Positions 1 to 6,979 of a stretch of DNA of 10,679 nt are shown piece by piece; the first letter of the stretch is position 1, and the number at the start of each line of letters is the position of its first letter. The position numbers were made by a program, and so were the translations under genes. The notes below the pieces were generated by a model, which saw only the letters and a program-made list of their open reading frames with translations, was not told the DNA's origin and did no database searches. The stretch is from an uncultured Collinsella sp. (lineage in GTDB: Bacteria > Actinomycetota > Coriobacteriia > Coriobacteriales > Coriobacteriaceae), in the NCBI GenBank assembly GCA_900754385.1, contig CAAECP010000172.1, positions 1-10,679 on the forward strand. Reading direction: 5' to 3'.

Positions 1-394
1 GATAGCCCGCACGGCGATCGTCCTCAAGTTCACCCGAGGGAAAGTCCATCTCATCGAGGGCGGCCTTGAGATACAGCCCCGTACCCCCGCAAAACACCGG
101 TAGGCGGCCCTCGCCAAGCAAGCGCTCAACATGCGCGCGAGCGTCAGCCTGATAAAGCGCAGCAGAATATGCCACACCCGGCTCTACAATGTCGACGAGA
201 CGCAGCGGCGCCGTACACTCATCGGGCGCCATCTTTGCGGTACCGATGTCCATGCCGCGATAGATTTGCATCGCATCGCACGACAGCACTTCGGACGAAA
301 GACGAGCTGCCAAACAGTCGGCAACATCACTCTTACCAACCGCCGTCGGACCGACGATCGCAACGGCGGAAAGTCCTGCCCTGGGAGAAACCAT
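1..394 (-). CDS. miaA: tRNA dimethylallyltransferase MiaA, 5' part (runs off window)
   Basis: This is the N-terminal 131 residues of MiaA, which transfers a dimethylallyl group from DMAPP to N6 of A37 in tRNAs that read codons starting with U. The reading frame stays open to the left edge, so the C-terminal part lies outside. Seen in the sequence: a P-loop GPTAVGKS at residues 15-22, the family motif DAMQIYRGMDIGTAK at 40-54, where the Asp is the expected catalytic residue, and GGTGLYLKA at 103-111. The start ATG shares its A with the last base of the miaB stop codon (TAATG), so translation is probably coupled to miaB. The two products act one after the other on the same base: MiaA makes i6A and MiaB converts it to ms2i6A. 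No unusual feature was seen in the visible part. The start is well fixed because the P-loop follows at the usual distance. Confidence 0.95.
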   Translation of the reverse strand, partial: MVSPRAGLSAVAIVGPTAVGKSDVADCLAARLSSEVLSCDAMQIYRGMDIGTAKMAPDECTAPLRLVDIVEPGVAYSAALYQADARAHVERLLGEGRLPVFCGGTGLYLKAALDEMDFPSGELEDDRRAGY

Positions 395-1770
395 TAGCGC
401 GGCTCGCCCACAACGGAGCCGGACAAATACCAGGTCTTGGCAACGTCAACGTCAACATCAACAATCTTGCCAACAAGCTGATCGATGCTGTAACCCTCGG
501 GGATAGGCGCATGCACGGTCTGATTCTTGGGACTCTTGCCCAGTAGCACCGCGTCATTCTTTTTGCTCGTTCCCTCAATGAGCGCCGGCACCACAGTATG
601 AAGCTCACCCTGGTTATACTCGTGTGCCGTAGTCTCGATAACCTTAACCAGGCGGTTGAAACGCTCGAGAATAACCTCATGCGGCGTAGGATCGTCAATC
701 TCTGCGGCCGGGGTACCGGCGCGCTTGGAATAGATGAAGGTATAGGCCTGAGCATAGCGAACCGTCTCGGCAAGTGAGAGCGTCTGCTCAAAGTCTTCTT
801 CAGTCTCGCCCGGGAAGCCAACGATGATGTCGGTCGAGAGCGCGATATCGGGCATCCGGTTGCGAATGCGATCGACCAGGCCCAGATAGTCTTCGCGTGT
901 ATAACGGCGATTCATTTCCTTGAGAATGCGCGTCGAGCCCGACTGGACGGCCAGGTGCAGCTGCGGCATAACAGCAGGCGTCTCGGCCATGGCGTCGATG
1001 GTCTCGGGCAGTAGATCCTTGGGATGCGAAGACGTAAAGAAGATGCGCTCCACGCCCGTATCGCCCACGGCACGCAGCAGATCGGCAAAACGCGGCTTGC
1101 CAAACAGATCGCGACCATATGAGTTAACGTTTTGGCCCAGCAGCGTAATCTCACGCACGCCCTGGCGCACCAAACCGGTCACCTCGTCGACAATCTCCTC
1201 GAAGGGGCGACTTTTTTCGCGACCGCGCACGTACGGCACGATGCAATAGGTGCAGAAATTATTGCAGCCTGTCATGATGGGCACCCAGGCGTGATACTGG
1301 GTCTCGCGATGCCACGGCATGCTCATGGCATCCGTATCCTCATGCTCATTGGTGCGGATATGACGCTTACCATCAAGGAACGCCTCGGCAATGAGCTCGG
1401 CCACATGTGCGATGGAATGCGTGCCAAAGATGACATTGACGTTATCGACGTTGGTGAGCAGGCCCTCTCCATCACGCTGCGCGATGCAGCCGCCCACGGC
1501 AACCACACGCTTGCCCGAAGGCGAAGGCGGCAGGCTTTTGCAGGAATTGCACTGACCGTACAGGCGAGTATCGGCGGCCTCACGCACACAGCATGTCATG
1601 AAGACAACGATATCGGCATGCTCGGGATCGAGCGCCATGAGGCAGCCATACGAATCAAGCAGACCGCTCACACGCTCGGAGTCGTGCTGATTCATCTGAC
1701 AGCCAAAGGTGCGGATAAAGTAGGTTTTACCGGCAAGAATATCGCGTACGGAACGCTGGTCCATGTGCAT
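394..1770 (-). CDS. miaB: tRNA-2-methylthio-N6-dimethylallyladenosine synthase MiaB
   Basis: MiaB is a radical-SAM enzyme with two [4Fe-4S] clusters that adds a methylthio group to C2 of i6A37 in tRNA. The 458-residue length is normal. The N-terminal methylthiotransferase domain supplies Cys24 (TFGCQMN), Cys60 (TCCVRE) and Cys95 (GGCIAQRDG) for the auxiliary cluster. The radical-SAM triad is Cys169, Cys173 and Cys176 in CNNFCTYC, followed by IVPYVRGREKSR, typical of MiaB rather than RimO. A TRAM-like RNA-binding domain forms the C-terminus. One deviation is MTCCVRE where many homologues have NTC(A/S)VRE. Two ATG codons lie two codons apart: the first (1770) is only 3 nt from an AGGA, while the second (1764) has a 9-nt spacing and may be the true start. 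The gene follows spoVS after 39 bp and overlaps miaA by 1 base, consistent with one transcript. Confidence 0.96.
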   Translation of the reverse strand: MHMDQRSVRDILAGKTYFIRTFGCQMNQHDSERVSGLLDSYGCLMALDPEHADIVVFMTCCVREAADTRLYGQCNSCKSLPPSPSGKRVVAVGGCIAQRDGEGLLTNVDNVNVIFGTHSIAHVAELIAEAFLDGKRHIRTNEHEDTDAMSMPWHRETQYHAWVPIMTGCNNFCTYCIVPYVRGREKSRPFEEIVDEVTGLVRQGVREITLLGQNVNSYGRDLFGKPRFADLLRAVGDTGVERIFFTSSHPKDLLPETIDAMAETPAVMPQLHLAVQSGSTRILKEMNRRYTREDYLGLVDRIRNRMPDIALSTDIIVGFPGETEEDFEQTLSLAETVRYAQAYTFIYSKRAGTPAAEIDDPTPHEVILERFNRLVKVIETTAHEYNQGELHTVVPALIEGTSKKNDAVLLGKSPKNQTVHAPIPEGYSIDQLVGKIVDVDVDVAKTWYLSGSVVGEPR

Positions 1771-1809
1771 AAGTCCTAACGATGGGGAGCGAAACGAGGC
1801 AAGCAGAAG

Positions 1810-2127
1810 CTATGCCACAGGCTTAACATCATCCATGACGACGTTATCCATAGCAGCTCGATTGATCTGGTGAACGTAGATAGAAAGGCGGATGGCCGTG
1901 CGCGACTCCCCGTTAATGAGGATGTCGGAGAACACAGGCGCGCAGGAAATATCAAAACCGGTTGGAATCAAAAAACCGCGCGCGATAGCAACGGCCTTAA
2001 TGGCCTGGTTGACAGCACCGGCACCGACACACTGGATGTTGACGGGTACACCATCCTTGACCATGCCGGCGATGGCGCCGGCAACGGACGCGGGCGATGA
2101 TTTGCTTGATACCTTCAGGCAATCCAT
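1810..2127 (-). CDS. spoVS: SpoVS-family (Alba-like) protein
   Basis: This is a 105-residue protein of the SpoVS family, small Alba-like proteins thought to bind nucleic acid. In Bacillus subtilis SpoVS affects late sporulation, but the family also occurs in bacteria that do not form spores. Seen: the nearly invariant family stretches LKVSSKSSPASVAGAIAG, GAGAVNQAIKAVAIARGF and ING-ESRTAIRLSI. Bacillus SpoVS has 86 residues; this one has about 19 more at the C-terminus (after about residue 86: HQINRAAMDNVV... ending KPVA). The frame is open upstream to 2202, but the ATG at 2127 is chosen because family homology starts there and an AGGAG lies 7 nt before it. It sits 74 bp after the GHKL ATPase gene and 39 bp before miaB. 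The same rny-X-spoVS order occurs in Bacillus. The cellular role in this organism is unknown. Confidence 0.93.
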   Translation of the reverse strand: MDCLKVSSKSSPASVAGAIAGMVKDGVPVNIQCVGAGAVNQAIKAVAIARGFLIPTGFDISCAPVFSDILINGESRTAIRLSIYVHQINRAAMDNVVMDDVKPVA

Positions 2128-2134
2128 GAAGAAA

Positions 2135-2139
2135 CTCCT
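2135..2139 (-). promoter_or_regulatory. Shine-Dalgarno site of spoVS
   Basis: AGGAG lies on the minus strand 7 nt before the ATG at 2127. It decides the start of the SpoVS-like protein: the frame is open upstream but the extra 25 codons match no SpoVS protein and run through this site. Confidence 0.75.
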
Positions 2140-2141
2140 GC

Positions 2142-2161
2142 GTTTAAAAGTACGTTTTAAC
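2142..2161. repeat. 20-bp imperfect inverted repeat just upstream of the spoVS ribosome site
   Basis: The two 10-bp halves, GTTTAAAAGT and ACGTTTTAAC on the + strand, are inverted copies matching at 8 of 10 positions. The element is AT-rich, unlike the surrounding genes, and ends 3 bp from the Shine-Dalgarno site. It could be an operator or an RNA structure that affects spoVS translation. No regulator can be named from sequence alone. Confidence 0.4.
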
Positions 2162-2177
2162 TGCAATAACTTTATCG

Positions 2178-2195
2178 TACCGAGTGGACTCGGTA
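2178..2195. repeat. 18-bp dyad TACCGAGT-GG-ACTCGGTA after the GHKL ATPase gene
   Basis: Two perfect 8-bp arms flank a 2-bp centre, starting 7 bp past the stop codon of the ATPase gene. As RNA it can fold into a stable hairpin with a 4-nt loop. No run of T follows on the minus strand, so it is a poor intrinsic terminator. An operator or an mRNA processing/stability hairpin between the ATPase and spoVS is as likely. A TACGAT that resembles a -10 element overlaps its downstream end (2179-2174), but the matching -35 (GTGCCT) is weak. Confidence 0.45.
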
Positions 2196-2201
2196 AAGGC
2201 A

Positions 2202-3287
2202 CTATTCCTCTTTGGCAAGATCGAAGGTCACGGTGATTCGATCACGCGAAACACGGATCTTTGGGTCGCCGCAAAGATTGAGATAGTACCGGGCGGCAAG
2301 GTCATTAAAGTCGCGCTCCACAGCACGCGAAAACTGTGCCATGTCATCCTTGGCAATACGCAGCCCACGACGATCCTTCGCGAGATCGACAGGAGCCGGC
2401 GCATGCGAGGATGAGTCACGCTCGCGCAGCAGACGCGCAGTCACACCGCGAACGGGCTTAATCTGCCCTGCCAAAATGCGATGGGCCGTGCGCTCGGACA
2501 TTTCAAGACCCAAACCCGAACAAATACGAATAAAGTCCTCGGCATCAGAGGCAAGGCCTAAACGATCGACAACCGGAAGCTCGCTCTCATCATCAATAAA
2601 CAGGAGACGAGACGTATCGAGCCGACTTGACGCCTGAGCATAAAGGGTCGCGGCAATCTCAGACGGAGAACCAAGATAGACATCGCAACCACGCAACTCC
2701 TCGAGCGCAAACTCACAGGCAGCGCGAATAATATTATGCGGACCGCGAGCACAGACATAACGTCCGTCCTCATCCTTGACGGCCTGGGGCCAGCTGGACT
2801 GATCGGCACGCTCGCTGAGGCGGTCGGCCGCAACGCTCACCTTAAAGGCTGAGCCAAGATCGACACCAGACGTGACCACGCGGGCCTCGTCGGTGTTCTG
2901 CTTGATCGAAAACAATGCCATGCCACGACCGTGAACGCCCCAACGGTCCATCTTCATGCTCTCGAGCTTTGAGGTAACGCGAGCATCGAAGATTCGCTCT
3001 TGCATATCCTGCGGAACACCCGAGCCGTTATCCAGAAAGACAAGCGTGCGGACGCCATCTTCCTTGGTCGTGGCGAGATAGACCTTGTCGGCGCCGGCAT
3101 CGCGAGCATTACGGAGCATTTCGATGACGATATCCTCGACATGCTGAATGTCGTGCTTTGCCTGGCGCCGCTCGGCCTCCGAAACGCGGAGGCGGACATA
3201 CCCCTCGCCAAGGTTCTCCTCGACGCGAAGGTTGCCCTCCCCCGACATCGACGCGATAAATGAGATGAGCTCGTTCGCGTCGCTCAT
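2202..3287 (-). CDS. GHKL-fold (Hsp90/gyrase B/histidine kinase-type) ATP-binding protein of unknown function
   Basis: This 361-residue soluble protein has a Bergerat-fold ATPase domain near its N-terminus. Seen in order: the N box EMLRNARDA (Glu56, Asn60, Asp63), the G1 box DNGSG (86-90) in FLDNGSGVP, and the G2 box GVHGRG (117-122) followed by MALFSI. The DARVTSK segment between G1 and G2 resembles the lid of MutL/Hsp90-type proteins. The rest (about 165-361) matches no domain I can name; it has an Asp/Glu-rich stretch near 232-236 and a basic segment near 278-290. There is no histidine-kinase H box, transmembrane segment or signal peptide, so it is not an ordinary sensor kinase. The ATG lies 1 nt after the rny stop codon and has no visible Shine-Dalgarno site, which suggests translation by coupling to rny. 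In Bacillus this slot, between rny and spoVS, holds ymdB. The function is unknown; a link to RNA turnover by RNase Y is inferred only from position. Confidence 0.85.
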   Translation of the reverse strand: MSDANELISFIASMSGEGNLRVEENLGEGYVRLRVSEAERRQAKHDIQHVEDIVIEMLRNARDAGADKVYLATTKEDGVRTLVFLDNGSGVPQDMQERIFDARVTSKLESMKMDRWGVHGRGMALFSIKQNTDEARVVTSGVDLGSAFKVSVAADRLSERADQSSWPQAVKDEDGRYVCARGPHNIIRAACEFALEELRGCDVYLGSPSEIAATLYAQASSRLDTSRLLFIDDESELPVVDRLGLASDAEDFIRICSGLGLEMSERTAHRILAGQIKPVRGVTARLLRERDSSSHAPAPVDLAKDRRGLRIAKDDMAQFSRAVERDFNDLAARYYLNLCGDPKIRVSRDRITVTFDLAKEE

Positions 3288-3288
3288 A

Positions 3289-4839
3289 TTATTTAGCGAT
3301 ATCGACAGCGCGGCTCTCGCGAATCACGACGACGCGCACCTGACCGGGATACTCCATCTCTTCCTCGATCTGATGGGCGATATCGTGAGCCAGAACCGTG
3401 GACTGGGCATCGGAGATCTTGTCCGGCTGAACCATGACGTGGACCTCGCGACCGGCCTGCATGGCATAGGTACGCTCGACGCCGTCATGAGAGTTGGCGA
3501 TCTCCTCGAGCTTCTCAAGACGCTTGATGTAGTTCTCGGCAGACTCGCGACGGGCACCGGGGCGAGAGGCAGAGACAGCATCGGCGGCCTGCACCAGGAC
3601 ATCGAGCACCGTGTTGGGGTCGACATCGGCATGGTGAGCCTCGATAGCGTGGACGATAACGGGCTTCTCGCCATAACGGCGGGCAAGCTCAGCGCCGATG
3701 ACGGCATGCGGCCCCTCGACGTCATGGTCGATTGCCTTGCCCAGGTCGTGCAGCAGGCCGGCGCGCTTGGCGGTCACAACGTCCAGGCCAAGCTCGGAAG
3801 CCATCACGCCGCACAGGTCAGAGACTTCGAGGGAGTGCTGAAGCACGTTCTGACCAAACGAGGTACGGTAGCGCAGGGCACCAAGGGTCTTGACGATCTC
3901 GGGATGCAGGTCGTGAATGCCGGTATCGAAGGCAGCCTGCTCGCCAGCCTCGCGCACGCGCTGCTGAACCAGGTCGGCAGCCTTGTGATACATCTCCTCG
4001 ATGCGGGCGGGGTGAATGCGGCCGTCGGCGATGAGGTTCTCGAGGGCGACACGGGCGGTCTCACGACGGACCGGGTCGAAGCTCGAAAGAACGACGGTCT
4101 CGGGCGTGTCGTCGATCACGAGGTTGACGCCGGAAACCTGCTCGAAGGTCCGGATGTTGCGACCCTCGCGACCGATGATACGGCCCTTGAGGTCATCAGA
4201 GGGAATGTGCACGGAGGTAACGGTGACCTCGGCAGTGTGGTCGGCAGCGCAGCGCTGAATCGCCAGGGAAAGAATCTCCTGGGCGGTCTTGTGGCACTCG
4301 GCGCGAACCTGCTGCTCGGACTCGCGAATAATCGTGGCGGCCTCGTGGGTGACCTCGCCGCGAACCTTATCGAGGAGCTCCTTGTGGGCATCCTCGCGGG
4401 TAAGGTCGGCGATACGCTCGAGCTCGGAGGTCTGCTTTGCGCAGAGTTCCTCGAGCTCACGGGAGCGCTTCTCGACCTGACCGGCCTGACTGGACAGCTG
4501 ATGCTCGCGCTTGTCGAGAGCGTCGTTGCGGCGATCGAGGGATTCCTCGCGCTGCATCACGCGGTTCTCGAGCGTACGAATCTCGCTCTTACGCTGCTTG
4601 TCCTCGGCCTCGGCGGCCTGCTTGTTCTTGATGATCTCCTCTTTAGCCTCGAGCAGAGCCTCTTTTTTGAGGGTCTCGGCCTGACGCTTTGCATCACCGA
4701 TCAGGGACTCAGCCTGTGCGTGTGCCGACTGGATCTTTTCGTCGGCCTCGTGAAGACTACCCTGCTTGGCGGTGCGCATGTAGGCAATGGCGGCGATGGC
4801 ACCCAAAACGATGCCAACGAGCGCTGCGATGATAGGCAT
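3289..4839 (-). CDS. rny: Ribonuclease Y
   Basis: RNase Y is a membrane-anchored endoribonuclease that starts bulk mRNA decay in many Gram-positive bacteria. From the ATG at 4839 the protein has 516 residues, close to the 520 of Bacillus. Seen: one N-terminal membrane helix (about 3-21), a long charged coiled coil (about 28-190), a KH RNA-binding domain with the GREG loop at 223-226, and a metal-dependent HD domain with His335 (NVLQHS), His364-Asp365 (LLHDLGKA), His402/403 and Asp420 ([16 protein letters not shown]). It ends with the conserved [23 protein letters not shown] two codons upstream (4845) overlaps the Shine-Dalgarno AAGGAG, so the ATG, with 5-nt spacing, is the better start. The gene has its own candidate promoter and a long structured leader (see 5034-4875), and it is followed almost without a gap by the GHKL ATPase gene. 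Confidence 0.97.
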   Translation of the reverse strand: MPIIAALVGIVLGAIAAIAYMRTAKQGSLHEADEKIQSAHAQAESLIGDAKRQAETLKKEALLEAKEEIIKNKQAAEAEDKQRKSEIRTLENRVMQREESLDRRNDALDKREHQLSSQAGQVEKRSRELEELCAKQTSELERIADLTREDAHKELLDKVRGEVTHEAATIIRESEQQVRAECHKTAQEILSLAIQRCAADHTAEVTVTSVHIPSDDLKGRIIGREGRNIRTFEQVSGVNLVIDDTPETVVLSSFDPVRRETARVALENLIADGRIHPARIEEMYHKAADLVQQRVREAGEQAAFDTGIHDLHPEIVKTLGALRYRTSFGQNVLQHSLEVSDLCGVMASELGLDVVTAKRAGLLHDLGKAIDHDVEGPHAVIGAELARRYGEKPVIVHAIEAHHADVDPNTVLDVLVQAADAVSASRPGARRESAENYIKRLEKLEEIANSHDGVERTYAMQAGREVHVMVQPDKISDAQSTVLAHDIAHQIEEEMEYPGQVRVVVIRESRAVDIAK

Positions 4840-4844
4840 GCTCA

Positions 4845-4850
4845 CTCCTT
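4845..4850 (-). promoter_or_regulatory. Shine-Dalgarno site of rny
   Basis: AAGGAG on the minus strand sits 5 nt before the ATG at 4839. The in-frame GTG at 4845-4843 overlaps this site, which excludes it as a likely start. Confidence 0.8.
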
Positions 4851-4874
4851 TTTATGGATTCGTTACACAACAAA

Positions 4875-4900
4875 GCGAACCGTCCTTATGAACGGCTCGC
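4875..4900 (-). terminator. Hairpin in the rny leader, possible attenuator or small-RNA terminator
   Basis: On the minus strand the arms GCGAGCCGT and ACGGTTCGC pair over 9 bp with a single G-U, around an 8-nt loop. The T-rich tail TTTGTTGTGT follows. This is terminator-like but the tail is interrupted. It lies about 100-125 nt after the candidate promoter and 36 nt before the rny start. It could reduce transcription into rny, end a separate small RNA, or act as a processing site. No known riboswitch class is recognised around it. Confidence 0.5.
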
Positions 4901-4961
4901 GACATTTGAGTAATATGGGCGCAGCTTATGCGGGTCGGATACAGATAAACATATAAACAAA

Positions 4962-4976
4962 CTCATCACAGATGAG
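4962..4976. repeat. Small inverted repeat CTCATC-ACA-GATGAG in the rny leader
   Basis: Perfect 6-bp arms surround a 3-nt centre. It lies about 25-40 nt inside the predicted rny leader, so it may form the first of two leader hairpins, or be a protein-binding dyad. Confidence 0.4.
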
Positions 4977-5005
4977 CACATATCACAAAGCAAATGACAG
5001 TGTTT

Positions 5006-5034
5006 ATCGTACGTTGAACCACAACAACTGTCAA
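5006..5034 (-). promoter_or_regulatory. Candidate sigma-A-type promoter of rny (or of a leader RNA)
   Basis: On the minus strand TTGACA (5034-5029) and TACGAT (5011-5006) are separated by exactly 17 bp. The -35 is perfect and the -10 matches 4 of 6 positions of TATAAT. Transcription would start near 5000 and give an rny leader of about 160 nt. The promoter begins only 5 bp after the presumed recX terminator, which fits a separate transcription unit for rny and the genes behind it. Confidence 0.65.
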
Positions 5035-5039
5035 ATAAA

Positions 5040-5082
5040 TGGCCCCAGTACGGCGGCTAAAACGCGGTGAACGGCGGGGCCA
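5040..5082 (-). terminator. Terminator-like hairpin after recX
   Basis: On the minus strand TGGCCCC (5082-5076) can pair with GGGGCCA (5046-5040) across a 29-nt loop, followed by the AT-rich tail ATTTATTTG. The strong GC stem and its place 15 bp after the recX stop codon and just before the rny promoter support a terminator of the recA-recX unit. The large loop and incomplete T tract make it weaker than a classic intrinsic terminator. Confidence 0.5.
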
Positions 5083-5096
5083 CAAAACGCATACGC

Positions 5097-5789
5097 CTAA
5101 AGCGCACATCCCTCGCATTCGGCATCGAGACGTGCCTTAACGGCATCGGCGGCGATGTGATACGAGAAGCCCTTGCCCATCAAAAACCGAACCAGTTTTT
5201 CGAATCCGCACGTCTCTGGAACACGCCGCTTGGCGAGCAGGGCTGACGCACGCGCCAAATCGTCTTCGACGGCAAAATAATCCTCGGGATAACCGGGAAT
5301 GTCATCGAGCACGACATGACGGCGCTTGAGTTCGGTCTCGATTTTGCGCTGACCCCAACCGCGCCGCTTGCGTTCCTCGATAAAGTACGAGCAAAAGCGG
5401 TTCTCGTCTAAAAAGTGATACTCGGTGGCGCGCTCGACGGCGAAATCGATCGCGGGCTGGCGGAAGCCGTAGCAAGCCAGCTTGTCACGGACCTCACCCG
5501 TCGCATGGTCACGGCGTGATAACATCTCGGTCACCATGGTAAGTGCACATTTACGCTCGATGAGCTGCACAGCCTCACGAAAGTTATCCCAATCACAGGG
5601 AAAATCGGGGCGGTTTTTGAGATACAGCCGCGCAACCCGCACGGGAATCCAAATGGACCGTTCAAAACCGCCCTCAAGCTCACAATCGATATGCGCGCAG
5701 GGCTTTTTAGACGCATACCCGCTCGAGAACGAGGAGGCCGCCTTCTTATCGGGAAAGACGACCGTAGCCTCGGTCACCGTATACGACAT
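5097..5789 (-). CDS. recX: Regulatory protein RecX
   Basis: RecX binds RecA filaments and usually limits RecA activity, acting in the cytoplasm during recombination and the SOS response. The protein has 230 residues, inside the family's range of about 150-270. Seen: the helical-repeat core with TEMLSRRDHATGEVRDKL (87-104), the family hallmark FLDENRFCSYFIEERK (126-141) and GWGQRKIETELKRRHV (144-159), then a third helical repeat near 175-222. The N-terminal 85 residues correspond to the variable leader region found in other RecX proteins. The C-terminus ends with two cysteines (ECEGCAL), not a known family feature. The gene starts 11 bp after the recA stop codon with only a weak ribosome site, so it is probably co-transcribed with recA and read by coupling. 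It is therefore likely SOS-induced together with its target. Confidence 0.94.
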   Translation of the reverse strand: MSYTVTEATVVFPDKKAASSFSSGYASKKPCAHIDCELEGGFERSIWIPVRVARLYLKNRPDFPCDWDNFREAVQLIERKCALTMVTEMLSRRDHATGEVRDKLACYGFRQPAIDFAVERATEYHFLDENRFCSYFIEERKRRGWGQRKIETELKRRHVVLDDIPGYPEDYFAVEDDLARASALLAKRRVPETCGFEKLVRFLMGKGFSYHIAADAVKARLDAECEGCAL

Positions 5790-5800
5790 GAGCGTAACCG

Positions 5801-6949
5801 CTACTCGTCGTCATCATCGAGCATGGCGGAACCATCGATGGCGTAAAGCTCGTCAAACTCCTCAGGCGCAGGCTGATCGGTCAGCTCGACCTCGGACGGA
5901 GCATCGTCATCAAACTCAAGTCCGCAGGCAAGGCGGACCCTATGCTCAATCTCGTCGGCACAATCGGGGTGTTCGCGCAGGAACGCCTTGGCGGCCTCGC
6001 GACCGTTGCCGAGCTTGTCCTCACCATAGGCAAACCAGGAGCCCATCTTCTTGCAGATGCCGCACTCGACAGCCATGTCCAGAATCGAGCCCTCCTTAGA
6101 GATGCCCGTACCGTACATGATGTCGAACTCAGCAGAACGGAACGGAGCCGCCACCTTGTTCTTAACGACCTTGGCGCGCACGCGGTTACCGATAACCTCG
6201 TCCTTAAGCTTAATGCTGTCGATGCGGCGAATGTCGATACGGACCGAAGAGAAGAACTTAAGGGCGCGGCCGCCCGTCGTAGTCTCGGGGTTGCCGAACA
6301 TGACGCCGATCTTCTCACGCAGCTGGTTAATGAAGATGCACGTCGTGTTGGACTTGGACAGCGAGCCGGCGAGCTTGCGGAGCGCCTGGCTCATCAGGCG
6401 AGCCTGAAGACCGACCGTAGTGTCGCCGATTTCTCCCTCGATCTCGGCACGCGGGGTCAGCGCGGCGACGGAGTCGACGACGATGGCATCGATGGCGCCG
6501 GAACGCACGAGCATGTCAACAATCTCGAGCGCCTGCTCGCCCGTATCGGGCTGGGAAATGAGCACCTCGTCGATATCCACGCCGATGCGCGCGGCATACG
6601 TGGGATCAAGCGCGTGCTCGGCATCGATAAATGCCACAACGCCACCCATTGCCTGGGCCTCGGCCAGGATCTCGAGCGAAAGCGTCGTCTTACCGGAGGA
6701 CTCAGGACCGTAAATCTCGACGATACGGCCGCGCGGCACGCCGCCGATACCCAGCGCGGCATCGAGGGCCAGGGCGCCCGTGGGAATGGCCTCGACCTCG
6801 AGCTCGGGACCACCGTCGCCGTACCTCATGATGGAACCCTGGCCGAATTTCTTCTCGATCTCGGCCTTGGTGGTGGCGATCATCTCATCGCGCTCTTTAC
6901 CCGTCGTGCGAGCATGAACGGTACGTACGGGACCTGAATTCTTGGCCAT
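5801..6949 (-). CDS. recA: Recombinase RecA
   Basis: RecA forms ATP-dependent filaments on single-stranded DNA, carries out strand exchange and triggers LexA self-cleavage. From the ATG at 6949 the protein has 382 residues, with a longer N-terminus than E. coli RecA. Seen: Walker [10 protein letters not shown] (81-89), the [10 protein letters not shown] segment, Walker B-type [18 protein letters not shown], the L1-L2 region with LRKLAGSL and [22 protein letters not shown], and [12 protein letters not shown]. The C-terminus is strongly acidic (ends LDDDDE), as usual for RecA, where such a tail damps activity. A TTG seven codons upstream (6970) is in frame, but those codons span the Shine-Dalgarno site, so the ATG is preferred. 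A promoter with an SOS box lies just upstream, and recX follows after 11 bp. Confidence 0.98.
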   Translation of the reverse strand: MAKNSGPVRTVHARTTGKERDEMIATTKAEIEKKFGQGSIMRYGDGGPELEVEAIPTGALALDAALGIGGVPRGRIVEIYGPESSGKTTLSLEILAEAQAMGGVVAFIDAEHALDPTYAARIGVDIDEVLISQPDTGEQALEIVDMLVRSGAIDAIVVDSVAALTPRAEIEGEIGDTTVGLQARLMSQALRKLAGSLSKSNTTCIFINQLREKIGVMFGNPETTTGGRALKFFSSVRIDIRRIDSIKLKDEVIGNRVRAKVVKNKVAAPFRSAEFDIMYGTGISKEGSILDMAVECGICKKMGSWFAYGEDKLGNGREAAKAFLREHPDCADEIEHRVRLACGLEFDDDAPSEVELTDQPAPEEFDELYAIDGSAMLDDDDE

Positions 6950-6956
6950 GAATAGC

Positions 6957-6962
6957 CCTCCT
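6957..6962 (-). promoter_or_regulatory. Shine-Dalgarno site of recA
   Basis: A perfect AGGAGG on the minus strand is 7 nt from the ATG at 6949. It fixes that start, because an earlier in-frame TTG (6970) would place this site inside the coding region. Confidence 0.85.
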
Positions 6963-6979
6963 CTTAACAAACTGCATCG

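Noticed and set aside
2128..2202. N-terminal extension of the SpoVS-like protein by 25 codons
   Set aside because: The extension crosses the dyad at 2142-2161 and the AGGAG site, is basic and low in homology, and the SpoVS family begins at the ATG at 2127.
3148..4956. Very long open frame (602 codons) on the + strand, antisense to rny
   Set aside because: It is the complement of a highly conserved RNase Y gene. Its translation is a Leu/Gly/Val/Asp-rich string without domain motifs, a known effect of codon bias on the opposite strand. No ribosome site or promoter was seen.
4886..4981. 31-codon open frame in the rny leader that ends inside the 4875-4900 hairpin loop
   Set aside because: The position resembles a leader peptide, but no Shine-Dalgarno site precedes either ATG and there is no run of regulatory codons. 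Worth revisiting only if ribosome profiling shows signal.
5942..6937. 331-codon open frame on the + strand, antisense to recA
   Set aside because: Mirror image of RecA with no recognisable motif or start signal.
6950..6970. Upstream TTG start for recA adding seven residues
   Set aside because: The extra codons are the Shine-Dalgarno site itself, and the ATG at 6949 has ideal spacing.
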